A stretch of DNA of 64,000 nucleotides from Streptomyces sp. NBC_00414. Lineage in GTDB: Bacteria; Actinomycetota; Actinomycetes; Streptomycetales; Streptomycetaceae. A model generated the notes under the pieces. It was not told where the DNA came from and did not search any database. It saw only the letters and a list, made by a program, of their open reading frames with translations. The DNA lies in contig NZ_CP107935.1 of assembly GCF_036038375.1 (NCBI RefSeq), forward strand, positions 2,976,001-3,040,000, written 5' to 3'. Positions 17,753 to 29,057 of the stretch are shown in pieces; position 1 is the stretch's first letter, and each line of letters opens with the position of its first letter. The position numbers and the translations under genes were made by a program.

Positions 17753-17882
17753 CCTTCCGGCCCGCCGACCTGCCGGCCCGTGGACCCAGCGGCCCATCAG
17801 CCCACCGACCCGCTGACCACGGCATTCGAACGAGATCCGGGCCACACCGCCTACGGCCCGGGCCATCGCTCCCCGTACCGTC

Positions 17883-19574
17883 ATGGGTATGAGCCCCACT
17901 CCCCCTGCTCGACGACTCCGCCTCGGCATGCCGAGGCGGATGTTCTCGCAGGTGCTGCTGATGCAGGTGGCGATCGCCGCCGGGGTCGCCGTACTCGCGA
18001 CGGGGCTGTTCCTCGCCCCTCTCAGTGAGCAGCTGGACGACCAGGCGATGCGTCGCGCGCTCGCGATCGCGCAGACCACGGCGGCGCAACCACGGCTCGC
18101 CGAGGAACTGACGTCGACGCGGCCCTCGGCCGACGGGCCCGTCCAGGCCGAGGCGGAACGGGTCCGCAAGGCGAGCGGGGCCGAGTACGTCGTGGTCATG
18201 GACATGCACGGCGTGCGCTGGTCGCACACCAATCCCGCCGAGATCGGTGGACGCGTCTCCACCGACCCTCAGCAGGCTCTGGCCGGCCGGGAGGTCATGG
18301 AGATCGACGACGGCACCCTGGGCCGCTCGGCACGCGGCAAGGTGCCGCTGCGCGACGCCGGCGGCGACATCGTGGGCGCGGTCTCGGTCGGCATCGAGTA
18401 CGACAGTGTGCGCGCCCGTCTGATCCATGCGATCCCGGGGCTCTTCGCCTACGCGGGCGGCGCCATGGCCGTGGGCGCGCTGGCCGCCTATCTGATCTCG
18501 CGGCGTGTGCAGCGGCAGACCCGTGATCTGGCCTTCTCGGACATCGCCGGACTCCTGGCGGAACGTGAGGCCATGCTGCACGGCATCAGGGAGGGCGTCG
18601 TCGCGCTGGACCGCGAGGGCAGGATCCGGCTGCTCAACGACGAGGCCCGGCGGCTGCTGGGCCTCGGTGACGAGGCCGTGGGGCAGCCTCTCGGCACGGC
18701 GCTCGGCGAGGGACGTACGACCGACGTGCTGGCCGGAACCGTCAGCGGCACCGATCTGCTCACCGTCCGAGGACAGCGGGTCCTGGTCGCCAACCGCATG
18801 CCCACCGACGACGGCGGCGCCGTCGCCACCCTGCGGGACCGCACGGAACTGGAGCAGCTGGGCCGCGAGCTCGACTCCACCCGCGGCCTCATCGACGCGC
18901 TTCGCGCCCAGGACCACGAGCACGCCAACCGCATGCACACACTGCTCGGCCTGCTGGAACTGGAGATGTTCGACGACGCCGTGGAGTTCGTCGGCGAGGT
19001 GGTAGGCGACCACCGGGCCACCGCGGAACAGATCACCGAGAAGATCCACGACCCACTGCTCGCCGCCCTGCTGGTGGGCAAGGCCACCGTCGCGGCGGAG
19101 CGCGCCGTGGCCCTGACGGTCTCCGACCGGACGCTGTTCCCCGACCTGCTGGTCGATGCCCGGGGACTGGTCACGATCGTCGGGAACCTCGTCGACAACG
19201 CGCTCGACGCCGTCGCGGGCACCCTCCACGCGCGCGTGGAGGTCGAACTGCGCGCGGAAGGGCGTACCGCCGTGCTCCGGGTGCGGGACACCGGGCCTGG
19301 TATCCCCGCCGAACAACGCGAGTTGATCTTCACGGACGGCTGGTCCACCAAGGAACCGCCGGCCCACCGGGGGCGCGGGATCGGCCTGTCGCTGGTGCGA
19401 CGGCTCGCTGAACGGCAGGGTGGCAGCGCACGGGTCGCGGAGGCGGCGGGCGGGGGCGCGGAATTCACGATCGTGCTGCCTGAGGCGCTTGCTGAGCCGG
19501 GGCTCACCTCCGAGCCGGAGCCCGGCCCCGCGCCGGAGAGTACCGCCACGACCACCAAGGAGGAGCCACGATGA
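17883..19574 (+). CDS. CitA/DcuS-type sensor histidine kinase
   Basis: 563 residues. A membrane segment at about 24-47, an extracytoplasmic PAS-like sensor (about 50-180, with EYVVVMDMHGVRWSHTNP), a second membrane segment (about 186-206), a cytoplasmic PAS (about 225-320), then a DcuS-type phosphoacceptor box DHEHANRMHTLLGLLEL and ATPase motifs NLVDNALDA, DTGPGIP and GRGIGLSLV. Such kinases sense C4- or C6-carboxylates. It overlaps the response regulator gene by 4 bp. The last 30 residues are a Pro/Glu tail. The start is uncertain between ATG 17883 and 17889; neither has a strong ribosome site. Confidence 0.92.
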   Translation: MGMSPTPPARRLRLGMPRRMFSQVLLMQVAIAAGVAVLATGLFLAPLSEQLDDQAMRRALAIAQTTAAQPRLAEELTSTRPSADGPVQAEAERVRKASGAEYVVVMDMHGVRWSHTNPAEIGGRVSTDPQQALAGREVMEIDDGTLGRSARGKVPLRDAGGDIVGAVSVGIEYDSVRARLIHAIPGLFAYAGGAMAVGALAAYLISRRVQRQTRDLAFSDIAGLLAEREAMLHGIREGVVALDREGRIRLLNDEARRLLGLGDEAVGQPLGTALGEGRTTDVLAGTVSGTDLLTVRGQRVLVANRMPTDDGGAVATLRDRTELEQLGRELDSTRGLIDALRAQDHEHANRMHTLLGLLELEMFDDAVEFVGEVVGDHRATAEQITEKIHDPLLAALLVGKATVAAERAVALTVSDRTLFPDLLVDARGLVTIVGNLVDNALDAVAGTLHARVEVELRAEGRTAVLRVRDTGPGIPAEQRELIFTDGWSTKEPPAHRGRGIGLSLVRRLAERQGGSARVAEAAGGGAEFTIVLPEALAEPGLTSEPEPGPAPESTATTTKEEPR

Positions 19575-20251
19575 TCGAGGTACTGGTCGTGGACGACGAC
19601 ATCCGGGTCGCCCGGGTCAACGCCGCCTACGTGGAGAAGGTCGCCGGCTTCCATGTCGCGGGCGAGGCGCACTCGGCGGCGGAGGCACTGCGGCAGATGG
19701 AGGCGCTGCCCCATCTGGACCTGGTGCTGCTCGACCACTATCTGCCCGACCGGACGGGACTCGCGGTCGTCCAGGAGATGCGGCGGCGGGGCCTCCAGGC
19801 CGACGTGATCATGGTGACCGCCGCCCGTGACATCACCACCGTCCAGGCGGCGATGCGGCAAGGTGCCCTGCAGTACCTGGTGAAACCGTTCGCCTTCGCG
19901 GGGCTCCGCGCGAAACTTGAGGCGTACGCCGAACTGCGTCGCACCCTCGACGGCGGCGGTGAGGCCGAGCAGGCCGAGGTCGACCGGATCTTCGGCGCCC
20001 TCTCGACGGGCACGGAACCTGATCTGCCCAAGGGGCACTCCCCCACCACCGCGGAGGCAGTGCGCCAGGCCCTGGTAAACGCGGAAAACCCCCTGTCCGC
20101 CCAGGAGATCGCCGAGCTGACCGGCCTCAGCCGGCAGACCGCCCAGCGCTATCTGAAGCTTCTGGAGCGCACCGGCCGGGCCACGCTGAGCCTCAAGTAC
20201 GGTGACGCGGGCCGCCCCGAACACCGCTATGTCTGGGCGACCCGCCCCTGA
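19571..20251 (+). CDS. CitB/DcuR-type response regulator
   Basis: 226 residues. Receiver domain 1-120 with the acidic pocket VVDDD, phosphoacceptor Asp55 (LLDHYLPD) and Lys105 (YLVKPF). The C-terminal DNA-binding part (about 150-215) is a winged helix of the CitB type (LSAQEIAELTGLSRQTAQRY). Translationally coupled to the kinase by ATGA. It is convergent with the acetate/solute symporter, ending 42 bp from it; control of that transporter is a reasonable guess. Confidence 0.93.
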   Translation: MIEVLVVDDDIRVARVNAAYVEKVAGFHVAGEAHSAAEALRQMEALPHLDLVLLDHYLPDRTGLAVVQEMRRRGLQADVIMVTAARDITTVQAAMRQGALQYLVKPFAFAGLRAKLEAYAELRRTLDGGGEAEQAEVDRIFGALSTGTEPDLPKGHSPTTAEAVRQALVNAENPLSAQEIAELTGLSRQTAQRYLKLLERTGRATLSLKYGDAGRPEHRYVWATRP

Positions 20252-20293
20252 CGACGCCACGGGCCGACCCGATCTCGAAGCCCCCAAGCCTCG

Positions 20294-21886
20294 TCAGACC
20301 GCCCCCGCCCCCGTCAATGCCCGCACCTCGGTCTCCGCGTGTTTGGCCTCGTCCGGCGCCTCCGTCGAAGTGACCGTGCCGAGCCAGCCCGCCAGGAAAC
20401 CCATCGGGATGGACACCAGGCCCGGATTGTCCAGCGGGAAGTACTGGAGGTCGGCGCCCGGAAACAGCGAGCCGGGGCTGCCCGACACCACGGGCGACAG
20501 CACCACGAGCACCAGGGCCGGCAGCAGGCCCCCGTACACGGACCACACCGCGCCGCGTGTCGTGAAGTTCCGCCAGAACAGTGAGTAGAGCAGGACGGGC
20601 AGGTTCGCCGACGCGGCGACCGCGAAGGCGAGCCCCACCAGGAACGCCACATTGAGGTCGCGCGCGAGCAGGCCGAGCGCGATGGCCACGACGCCGACCC
20701 CGACCGCGGCGGTCCGCGCCACGGCCACCTCGCTGCGCGGCTTCGCGCGCCGTCGCCGCAGCGACGCATACAGGTCGTGGGCCACGGACGCCGACGAGGC
20801 GAGCGTGATGCCGGCGACCACCGCGAGGATAGTTGCGAAGGCGATCGCGGCGACGATCGCAAAAAGAACCGTTCCTCCAGTGGACGCGGCACCGCCGCCC
20901 AGATCCAGCGCCAACAGAGGAACCGCCGTGTTCCCTGCCGCGTTCGACCCGCGTACTGCATCGGGGCCGACGATCGCCGCCGCTCCGAATCCCAGCACGA
21001 TCGTCATCAGGTAGAACCCGCCGATCAGTCCGATCGACCAGACGACCGAGCGACGGGCGGCCCGGGCGGTCGGCACGGTGTAGAAGCGCGACAGGATGTG
21101 CGGCAGGCCCGCCGTGCCGAGCACCAGCGCTAGGCCCAGGCTGATGAAGTCGAGGCGCGCCGTCCAGTCCCCGCCGTACTTCAGCCCCGGCGCGAGGAAC
21201 GACTTCCCGTGCCCGCTCCGCTCCGCCGCCGTACGCAACAACTGGTTGAAGTCCCCGTGGAACCGCATCAGGACGAGCACGGTCAACGCGATCGCCCCGC
21301 CCATGAGCAGGACCGCCTTGACGATCTGGATCCACGTGGTGGCCCGCATCCCGCCGAACGACACATAGACGACCATGAGCGCGCCGACGCCGATGACCGT
21401 CCACGTCTGGGCGGCCTCGCTCGTGCCTCCCAACAGCAGCGCGACCAGGCTGCCCGCCCCCACCATCTGCGCCACCAGATAGAGAACGGACACGGTCACC
21501 GAGGAGGTTCCGGCGGCGATGCGCACCGGCCGCTCACTCATACGTGCGGCGACGACGTCGGCGAGCGTGAACCGCCCGCAGTTGCGGACCAGTTCGGCGA
21601 CCAGGAACAGCACGACCAGCCACGCGACGAGAAAACCCACCGAGTACAGCAGCCCGTCGTAGCCGAAGAGCGCGATCAGCCCCGAGATACCGAGGAAGGA
21701 GGCGGCGGACATGTAGTCGCCCGCGATGGCAAAACCATTCTCCATCGGTGAGAAGAGCCGGCCGCCCGCGTAGAACTCCTCCGCCGAACCGTGCCGGTGA
21801 CGGCTCACCCAGGTCGTGATCCCCAGAGTGATCGCGACGAACACGCTGAAGAGCAGCAGGGCCAACGTCTGATGGTTCCCGGTCAC
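20294..21886 (-). CDS. sodium:solute symporter (SSS family, ActP/MctC-like)
   Basis: 530 residues with 13 hydrophobic segments. The N-terminal SSS pattern is typical of the acetate/pyruvate group: TTWVSRHRHGSAEEFYAGG followed by NGFAIAGDYMSAASFLGISG, then the Gly-rich and R-x-G motifs. Substrate is probably a monocarboxylate such as acetate. The GTG start overlaps the stop of the DUF485 gene (GTGA), the usual arrangement of this transporter with its small partner. It is likely the last gene of a run that begins with the NarL-type two-component genes. Confidence 0.92.
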   Translation of the reverse strand: MTGNHQTLALLLFSVFVAITLGITTWVSRHRHGSAEEFYAGGRLFSPMENGFAIAGDYMSAASFLGISGLIALFGYDGLLYSVGFLVAWLVVLFLVAELVRNCGRFTLADVVAARMSERPVRIAAGTSSVTVSVLYLVAQMVGAGSLVALLLGGTSEAAQTWTVIGVGALMVVYVSFGGMRATTWIQIVKAVLLMGGAIALTVLVLMRFHGDFNQLLRTAAERSGHGKSFLAPGLKYGGDWTARLDFISLGLALVLGTAGLPHILSRFYTVPTARAARRSVVWSIGLIGGFYLMTIVLGFGAAAIVGPDAVRGSNAAGNTAVPLLALDLGGGAASTGGTVLFAIVAAIAFATILAVVAGITLASSASVAHDLYASLRRRRAKPRSEVAVARTAAVGVGVVAIALGLLARDLNVAFLVGLAFAVAASANLPVLLYSLFWRNFTTRGAVWSVYGGLLPALVLVVLSPVVSGSPGSLFPGADLQYFPLDNPGLVSIPMGFLAGWLGTVTSTEAPDEAKHAETEVRALTGAGAV

Positions 21887-22371
21887 CGCTCACCACCCGT
21901 GACGCCACGCGTCAGTTCCTGTGTGTCCCAGCGCAGATCGAGCGCGGCGCGGTCTCTGCGCAGCCGTGCGTGCCGCGCGTACGCCCAGGTGAAGAGGAAC
22001 GTCGTGAGGAACTGTCCGAGCCCCGCGACCATCGCCACGTTCACCGCGCCGACGACGGGCCGCGCCATGAAGGCCGGTGCCGTGGTCGCCGTCACGACAT
22101 AGGCCACGTACCAGGTGAAGAAGACGGCGACGGCCGGGATCACGAACCTCCGATACCGGCCGCGCACCTCCTGGAAGGCAGCGCTGCGCTGCACCTCCAG
22201 ATAGACATCGGCGGCGCGTGCGCTTCGGTCCTCCTGCTCCCCGCGCGCGGGCGGCACAGTTGGAGCGGGCTCACCCGTACCGTCCAACTCGCCCCACCCG
22301 GAGGCGAGCGCGTCGTACCAGGGGTCGTCGATCCGGACCTTTCCGGGGTCGGGACCGTCGTGCTTCTCCAC
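21883..22371 (-). CDS. DUF485 membrane protein, symporter partner
   Basis: 162 residues. A Pro/Glu-rich cytoplasmic N-terminus of about 70 residues, then DUF485 with two membrane segments (VIPAVAVFFTWYVAYVVTA, then VGAVNVAMVAGLGQFLTTF) and the typical FLFTWAYARHA ending. The reading frame extends upstream to 22413, but GTG 22371 has CAAGGAG 6 bp before it and is preferred. Coupled to the symporter by a 4-bp overlap. Confidence 0.88.
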   Translation of the reverse strand: MEKHDGPDPGKVRIDDPWYDALASGWGELDGTGEPAPTVPPARGEQEDRSARAADVYLEVQRSAAFQEVRGRYRRFVIPAVAVFFTWYVAYVVTATTAPAFMARPVVGAVNVAMVAGLGQFLTTFLFTWAYARHARLRRDRAALDLRWDTQELTRGVTGGER

Positions 22372-22475
22372 CGAACTCTCCTTGTCCGCCGCCCGTTTCG
22401 GCCGCGTGCCCAAGGATGGACAGAACGGGAAGATCCCTGACTCTTCTCTCCCCGCACTTCACCCCATCAGGTGAC

Positions 22476-23156
22476 TCACCCCCCTGGTGGCCGCACAAGT
22501 CCCTTCCCGAAGGCGTAACGGACGGCCTGCGCACGGTCCCTGAGTCCCGTCTTTGCGAAGAGGTTGTTGATGTGGATCTTCACCGTGGCCGTGGACACCT
22601 GCAGCTTGCGGGCGATCTCCTGGTTGGTCAGGCCGTCGGCGATCAGCACCAGCACCTCCGTCTCCCGCAGGGTGAGCCCGTCCGGAGCCTCCTGAGCGGG
22701 CACGACAGCCTGCGGTTCCGACAGTCGCTCCAGCAAACGTCGCTGGATGCCCGGCGAGAACCCCGCGTCCCCGGACAGCACACTCCGCACGGCTCGGACG
22801 ATCTCGTTCCCGTCCGCGTCCTTGGTGAGATAGCCGCGAGCGCCCGCTCGCAGAGCGGGAAACAGCGACTCGTCGTCGGCGAACGTGGTGAGCACGACGA
22901 CCTGCGTCCTCGGATGCTCGGACCTGATGCGCCTGGTCGCCTCGACTCCGTCGCAGCGAGGCATGCGCAAATCCATCAGCACCACGTCCGGGTCGAGCTC
23001 GGCCACCAGCCGTACCGCCTCGTTTCCGTCGGCGGCCGCACCGACGACCTCGATCCCCGGCAGCAGGCCGAGCAGCATCACGATGCCCTCGCGCACCACG
23101 GTCTGGTCGTCCGCCACCACGACACGAGCAGGCTGCGCACCGGACTCCGCCGTCAT
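22476..23156 (-). CDS. NarL/FixJ-type response regulator
   Basis: 226 residues. Receiver with VVADDQ, phosphoacceptor Asp in VVLMDLRMP (about position 62) and Lys in GYLTKDA. A LuxR-type helix-turn-helix follows near 160-220 (LTLRETEVLVLIADGLTNQEI, given in part, with ATVKIHINNLFAKTG). Its start overlaps the kinase stop by 4 bp. Targets unknown; the DUF485-symporter genes begin 105 bp downstream. Confidence 0.94.
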   Translation of the reverse strand: MTAESGAQPARVVVADDQTVVREGIVMLLGLLPGIEVVGAAADGNEAVRLVAELDPDVVLMDLRMPRCDGVEATRRIRSEHPRTQVVVLTTFADDESLFPALRAGARGYLTKDADGNEIVRAVRSVLSGDAGFSPGIQRRLLERLSEPQAVVPAQEAPDGLTLRETEVLVLIADGLTNQEIARKLQVSTATVKIHINNLFAKTGLRDRAQAVRYAFGKGLVRPPGG

Positions 23157-24304
23157 ACGGGCACCTTCAGCGTCACCACGAACCCCTCCTCGTACGGTCC
23201 GGCCTCCAGCGAGCCGCCCAGCAGCTCGGCCCGCTCCCGCATTCCGAGCAGACCGTATCCGGCGCCGGTGTGGGTGAACTCTCCCGGCGGTGCACCCGAA
23301 TCCCGTACACGCAGCGTCACTTCGTTCCTGCCGTAGTCCATGCGTATGCGGACCTTGGCGCCCGGCGCGTGCTTCCGGACGTTCGTCAGGGCCTCCTGAG
23401 CGACCCTGCGGACCGCCTGGGACACCTCGGCCGACAGCAGTCGTCGTTCACCCGTGACAGTGACATCGGCGCCGGCGGAATCGGCGACGAGCTCGCTCAG
23501 GAACTCCTCCAGCGGGGACAGCTCGCCGCGCAGCGCGGAAAGTGCCTGTCTGGTCTCGGCGAGCCCTTCGCGGGCCATCCTTCGTGCGGCCACGACACGG
23601 TCGAGGACCTGGTCCCTCTCGCCTCCTCCCTCGATCAGCAGTCGGGCCGCCTCCAGGTGCACCAGCTGGGCCGAGAGGCTGTGCGCCAGCACGTCGTGGA
23701 TCTCCCGCGCGATCCTGGCCCGCTCCGCCAGTGCCGCGGACTCCGCCTCGGCCGCACGCGCCGCACGCTCCTGCGTGAGGAGCCGCTGGGTGCTGCCGCG
23801 GGCCTCGGCATCCAGCCGGAGCACGTAGCCGATCAGGGCGATCCCTCCGGTCGTGGCCACGGTGGCCGGCCAGCCGTCGTGATCGGCGACCGTGTACGCC
23901 CCCAGCGCCACGAAGGTGGCCGGCAGGCCGGCCACCAGGGGCAAACGCTCCATCGCGAGGACGCCGCACACGCACCACAGGACAAGGGCAGGGCCCCGGA
24001 GACCCACGCCGTGTGCCACCAAGGCGACCGCGAACAGCAGGGCGAACAGTCCGAGGGAGGGCAGGAGCCGGTGGTCGAGCGTGGTCCTCGTGAAGCCCCA
24101 GGCCCCGAATCCGCAGGCGAGGACGCCCAGGACGGCCGCCGCAATGCCCCAGCCGTGCAGGTCGCTGCCCTTGAAGATCGTCACCAGGAGGATCCCGGCG
24201 GCCAAGATGCGGGCGGCCATGGTGAGTGCGTGCCTGGCCCTGTGCACCCCCTCTCCGGAGAGGGCCTCGCGGGAGGGCCAGCGCTGCCAGACGTTCTCCG
24301 TCAC
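23153..24304 (-). CDS. NarL-system sensor histidine kinase (HisKA_3)
   Basis: 383 residues. Four or five membrane segments in the first 170 residues, a short linker, then a HisKA_3 dimerisation helix with the phosphoacceptor His in REIHDVLAHSLS, and an ATPase domain (QEALTNVRKHAPG, GYGLLGMRERAELLGG). No periplasmic sensor domain, so it probably senses within the membrane. The GTG at 24304 overlaps the upstream stop (GTGA) and has GGAAGGAG before it; the longer ATG frame is an overlap artefact. Confidence 0.93.
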   Translation of the reverse strand: MTENVWQRWPSREALSGEGVHRARHALTMAARILAAGILLVTIFKGSDLHGWGIAAAVLGVLACGFGAWGFTRTTLDHRLLPSLGLFALLFAVALVAHGVGLRGPALVLWCVCGVLAMERLPLVAGLPATFVALGAYTVADHDGWPATVATTGGIALIGYVLRLDAEARGSTQRLLTQERAARAAEAESAALAERARIAREIHDVLAHSLSAQLVHLEAARLLIEGGGERDQVLDRVVAARRMAREGLAETRQALSALRGELSPLEEFLSELVADSAGADVTVTGERRLLSAEVSQAVRRVAQEALTNVRKHAPGAKVRIRMDYGRNEVTLRVRDSGAPPGEFTHTGAGYGLLGMRERAELLGGSLEAGPYEEGFVVTLKVPV

Positions 24305-24825
24305 ACGTGCTCCTTCCACGAGGGGCGAGCCACGTCTTCCCCGAGGGCCGCGCTCTGCCCGGCCACCGGATGCAGTCCCTGTGCCCGCCAGGCCAGGATG
24401 CCGGAACGGACGAGGAGTGTCAGAGCGAGTCCGAGGAGCAGGGCCGAGGTGCCCTGGTGGAGGCCGAACGCGGCTCCGAGTCCGGCCAGACCCGCCCGCA
24501 GGGCTATGCCGGTGACCCAGACGCCGACGCCGGCCTTGCTGCCACTGCTCCACACCGATCCGTCCGGCGTCGTCCAGATGCGGGTGGTCCATGCCCAGCC
24601 GAGGCCGGTGCCGAGCGCAATGAGGAGTTCGACGCCGAGGAGGAGAACCGATGCCGTCCGGTGGTCGGGATCCAGCAGGCCCGGTTCACGCACGGCGAGA
24701 AAGATCAGCACCGCGGGTGCGGCCCACCAACGCCTGTCCGCGTCCATCCGCCGGGGGCGGAACTGGCGGGCGATCACCAGGACGACTACGGCGACAATCG
24801 CCAGAACATCGACAAGCCCGGACAT
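24301..24825 (-). CDS. small integral membrane protein, CcdC/DUF1453-like
   Basis: 174 residues with about five hydrophobic segments (first SGLVDVLAIVAVVVLVIAR). A cytoplasmic RQFRPRRMDADRRWW loop fits DUF1453/CcdC-like proteins. The ATG at 24825 has GGAGG 6 bp upstream; an upstream in-frame start adds 42 unrelated residues. Overlaps the kinase gene by 4 bp, so membrane protein, kinase and regulator form one coupled unit. A sensing accessory role is likely but not shown. Confidence 0.82.
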   Translation of the reverse strand: MSGLVDVLAIVAVVVLVIARQFRPRRMDADRRWWAAPAVLIFLAVREPGLLDPDHRTASVLLLGVELLIALGTGLGWAWTTRIWTTPDGSVWSSGSKAGVGVWVTGIALRAGLAGLGAAFGLHQGTSALLLGLALTLLVRSGILAWRAQGLHPVAGQSAALGEDVARPSWKEHV

Positions 24826-24990
24826 CGCGGCCTCCGTGAGCAAGGAGAGGAAGGTGCCGGCAGCGGGTGCTGTCGACGCCTTCGACGCTACGGAAACGAG
24901 CCGGTCGGCAGATCGGAGCCAGGGTGGATCGTGGCGACTGTCGGCCTCCACCCACGGGTGGAGGCGATCTCCTGCGCACCTTCCCCGCGC

Positions 24991-25050
24991 CCTCCCGGAG
25001 CTGCCCGCACCCTCCCGGGGCTCCTCGCACCCTCCTGGAGCTCCCCCGTG
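24991..25050. repeat. three 20-bp tandem repeats upstream of the membrane protein gene
   Basis: Exact 20-bp period: 24991-25010, 25011-25030 and 25031-25050, each starting CCTCC(C/T)GG and containing GGAGCT or GGGGCT; a fourth degenerate unit follows. The repeats lie in the 351-bp gap between the membrane-protein operon and parE, which otherwise holds only the parE terminator. Confidence 0.72.
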
Positions 25051-25130
25051 CCCTTACGGAGCACAGCGACCGAAGGCGCCGCGTCCGACGGGAGGTGCGT
25101 GCCAAAACAGCGTGCGACGGAACAGCATGC

Positions 25131-25164
25131 GACGGGGCCGACCGATGTACCGGCCGGCCCCGTC
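25131..25164 (-). terminator. terminator after parE
   Basis: 10-bp perfect stem GACGGGGCCG/CGGCCCCGTC with a 14-nt loop, 13 bp past the parE stop. Confidence 0.78.
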
Positions 25165-25176
25165 GGATCAGATCAC

Positions 25177-27300
<2,124 letters not shown>

Positions 27301-27740
27301 GCGGTTCGCTCCTCGCTGAATTTCAGTTGGGGCCCTTTTGGGTAAGGGTCCGGCTTCGGTCACCGGTCTGAGGGTACCGAGGCCTGGTAGAGCCGTTGTA
27401 ACGCCACCCTCGTCCCAAACGCAGGGTAGTCCAGAGTCGTATGCTTGTTCGATCCCTCGTTGGAGTGAAGTACATATCACGTTCCCTTCCAGGCATGAAC
27501 CATTTAGGCTCCGGGCACGTCCTCAAGAACAACCGGCAAGCCAGCCGGGAGGACTGAACCTGACAGAGCGCGAACCCGTAAGACACGAAGACACGCAATA
27601 CGGCTCATTCGCCGCCAACCGGCAGCAGACAGCCGACTCGGAAAGATTTTTTTCGAGGAAGAGCCACGAGCGGGAACGTTTTCGGCCTGGTTGGATGTTG
27701 ACCCTGGTACGACAGCTCGTCGAGCTAGAGAAGAGGCGAC
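27301..27740. other. 440-bp divergent region between parE and the small zinc-ribbon gene
   Basis: Holds the promoters of both genes. A run of seven T at about 27647-27653 stands out in this GC-rich DNA. No operator or ORF that I can support. Confidence 0.5.
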
Positions 27741-27971
27741 GTGACTACTGTTCTGACCCCCGCGAGCCCACTGACGGCCGCTGACCGCTGCGACCGTTGC
27801 GGCGCCCAGGCATATCTGCGCGTCGTCCTCCTCAACGGTGGTGAACTGCTCTTCTGCGCCCACCACGGGCGCAAGTTCGAGCCGGAACTCAAGAAGATCG
27901 CCGCTGAGATACAGGACGAGACGGAGCGGCTGACCGCTGCCCCGGCAAGCGCCAATGACGAAGAGCACTGA
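27741..27971 (+). CDS. DUF7455-type small zinc-ribbon-like protein
   Basis: 76 residues. Short actinobacterial protein with a CDRCGAQA knuckle near 17-22 and a second half-site C-A-HHGRKF near 39-46, which together could bind one zinc. The rest is a Lys/Glu helix. GTG 27741 follows GAAGAGG. Conserved next to parE and hrdB in Streptomyces from memory; function unknown. Confidence 0.85.
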   Translation: MTTVLTPASPLTAADRCDRCGAQAYLRVVLLNGGELLFCAHHGRKFEPELKKIAAEIQDETERLTAAPASANDEEH

Positions 27972-28020
27972 CACTTCGCGCAGACGACGAGCCATCTCCG
28001 GCACAGGCCGGTGACCGGGC

Positions 28021-28048
28021 GGCCGCCCCTGGTTCCAGGGGCGGCCGT
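28021..28048. terminator. bidirectional terminator palindrome
   Basis: 13-bp perfect arms around TT (28021-28033 with 28036-28048), between the convergent zinc-ribbon and trypsin genes. Confidence 0.82.
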
Positions 28049-28106
28049 TCGCGCTCGTGACTGCGGAAGAGCGCTCATGCCCGCAGGAGCCACCGCACGA
28101 CAACCG

Positions 28107-28922
28107 TCAGTGGCCCCTTGCGAGCGCTGTGACGACCCCTGAGACCCGCGTGTAGACCCCGGGGCTGCCGGCCCGCCCACAGCCGCTTCCCCACGACACA
28201 AGGCCGATCAGCCGCCCCTGAGCGACCAGCGGCCCGCCACTGTCCCCCTGACACGCGTCGCGGCCGCCACTCTCCTCCCCCGCGCACAGCATGGAGCCGG
28301 CGAGATACGTTCCGTCGGCACTGCCCGGATAGGCCCTCTCGCAGACGGCGTCGGGCAGCACCTGCACGTGCGAGGCCCGCAGGGCACTGGCGTAGTCCCC
28401 GCCCCCCGTCGTGTCGCCCCAGCCGTAGACCACGGCACCCGTACCGGGCTTGTACGCGGGATCTCCGGCGCCGGCCATGCGCATGACCGAACCGGCGGCG
28501 AGCGGTTCCGCCAGGGTGAGTACGGCGAAGTCCCCGGAGTTCGTGTAGGCGTCGTGCCGCGGATTGATCCGGACGTCGCGTACGGCGATCTCCTCGCCCC
28601 CGTCCGCCCGTAGGTCCCCGCGCCCCGCGACGATCCTCAGATCACGGACCTGCCGAGGGGGCGCACCCAGCACTTCCTCGCCCAGACAGTGGGCGGCGGT
28701 CAGCACCGTGGTCCGCCCGATCACCACTCCCCCGCAGAACTGTCCCGCACGTGTACCCCCGAACCGGTCACGGCTGGACAGGGCCACCATCCAAGGGGTC
28801 TCGGCGATCTCCACCGGGTAGCCGCCGATGACGACGTCGGCCGTCGCGGGGGCCGGGGACGCCAGCGGTATCACGGCCGCCACGGCCGCGAGGGCCAGTA
28901 CTCGGGCGAAGGTACGACGCAT
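28107..28922 (-). CDS. secreted trypsin-like serine protease (S1)
   Basis: 271 residues. Signal peptide 1-28 ending in an A-T-A-D region; the mature-type VIGG N-terminus starts at about 31, with almost no propeptide. Catalytic triad His78 (LTAAHC), Asp131 (SGDFAVL) and Ser228 (GDSGGP). Asp222, six residues before the serine, gives trypsin-like Arg/Lys preference. Six cysteines can make three disulfides. ATG 28922 with GAGGAG upstream. Stands alone between two terminators. Exported protease; substrate unknown. Confidence 0.94.
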   Translation of the reverse strand: MRRTFARVLALAAVAAVIPLASPAPATADVVIGGYPVEIAETPWMVALSSRDRFGGTRAGQFCGGVVIGRTTVLTAAHCLGEEVLGAPPRQVRDLRIVAGRGDLRADGGEEIAVRDVRINPRHDAYTNSGDFAVLTLAEPLAAGSVMRMAGAGDPAYKPGTGAVVYGWGDTTGGGDYASALRASHVQVLPDAVCERAYPGSADGTYLAGSMLCAGEESGGRDACQGDSGGPLVAQGRLIGLVSWGSGCGRAGSPGVYTRVSGVVTALARGH

Positions 28923-28996
28923 GCGCGCTCCTCACTCTGGGGTTGTCACGAGACACCCAGAGTGATTCAGACGGCGGCACTTCGCACTCCGCGCGG

Positions 28997-29038
28997 ACCG
29001 AGGGCCCGGCTCCCCTCACGGGAAACCGGGCCCTCGGT
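28997..29038 (-). terminator. terminator after hrdB
   Basis: 13-bp perfect stem (29026-29038 with 28997-29009) and a 16-nt loop, 20 bp past the hrdB stop. Confidence 0.83.
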
Positions 29039-29057
29039 GACGTACTGCGGCCGCGGC

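Noticed and set aside
18488..20287. 599-codon minus-strand ORF opposite the CitA/CitB genes
   Set aside because: Shadow; both kinase and regulator motifs lie on the plus strand.
24991..25050. CRISPR-like array
   Set aside because: Contiguous 20-bp units with no spacers and no cas genes.
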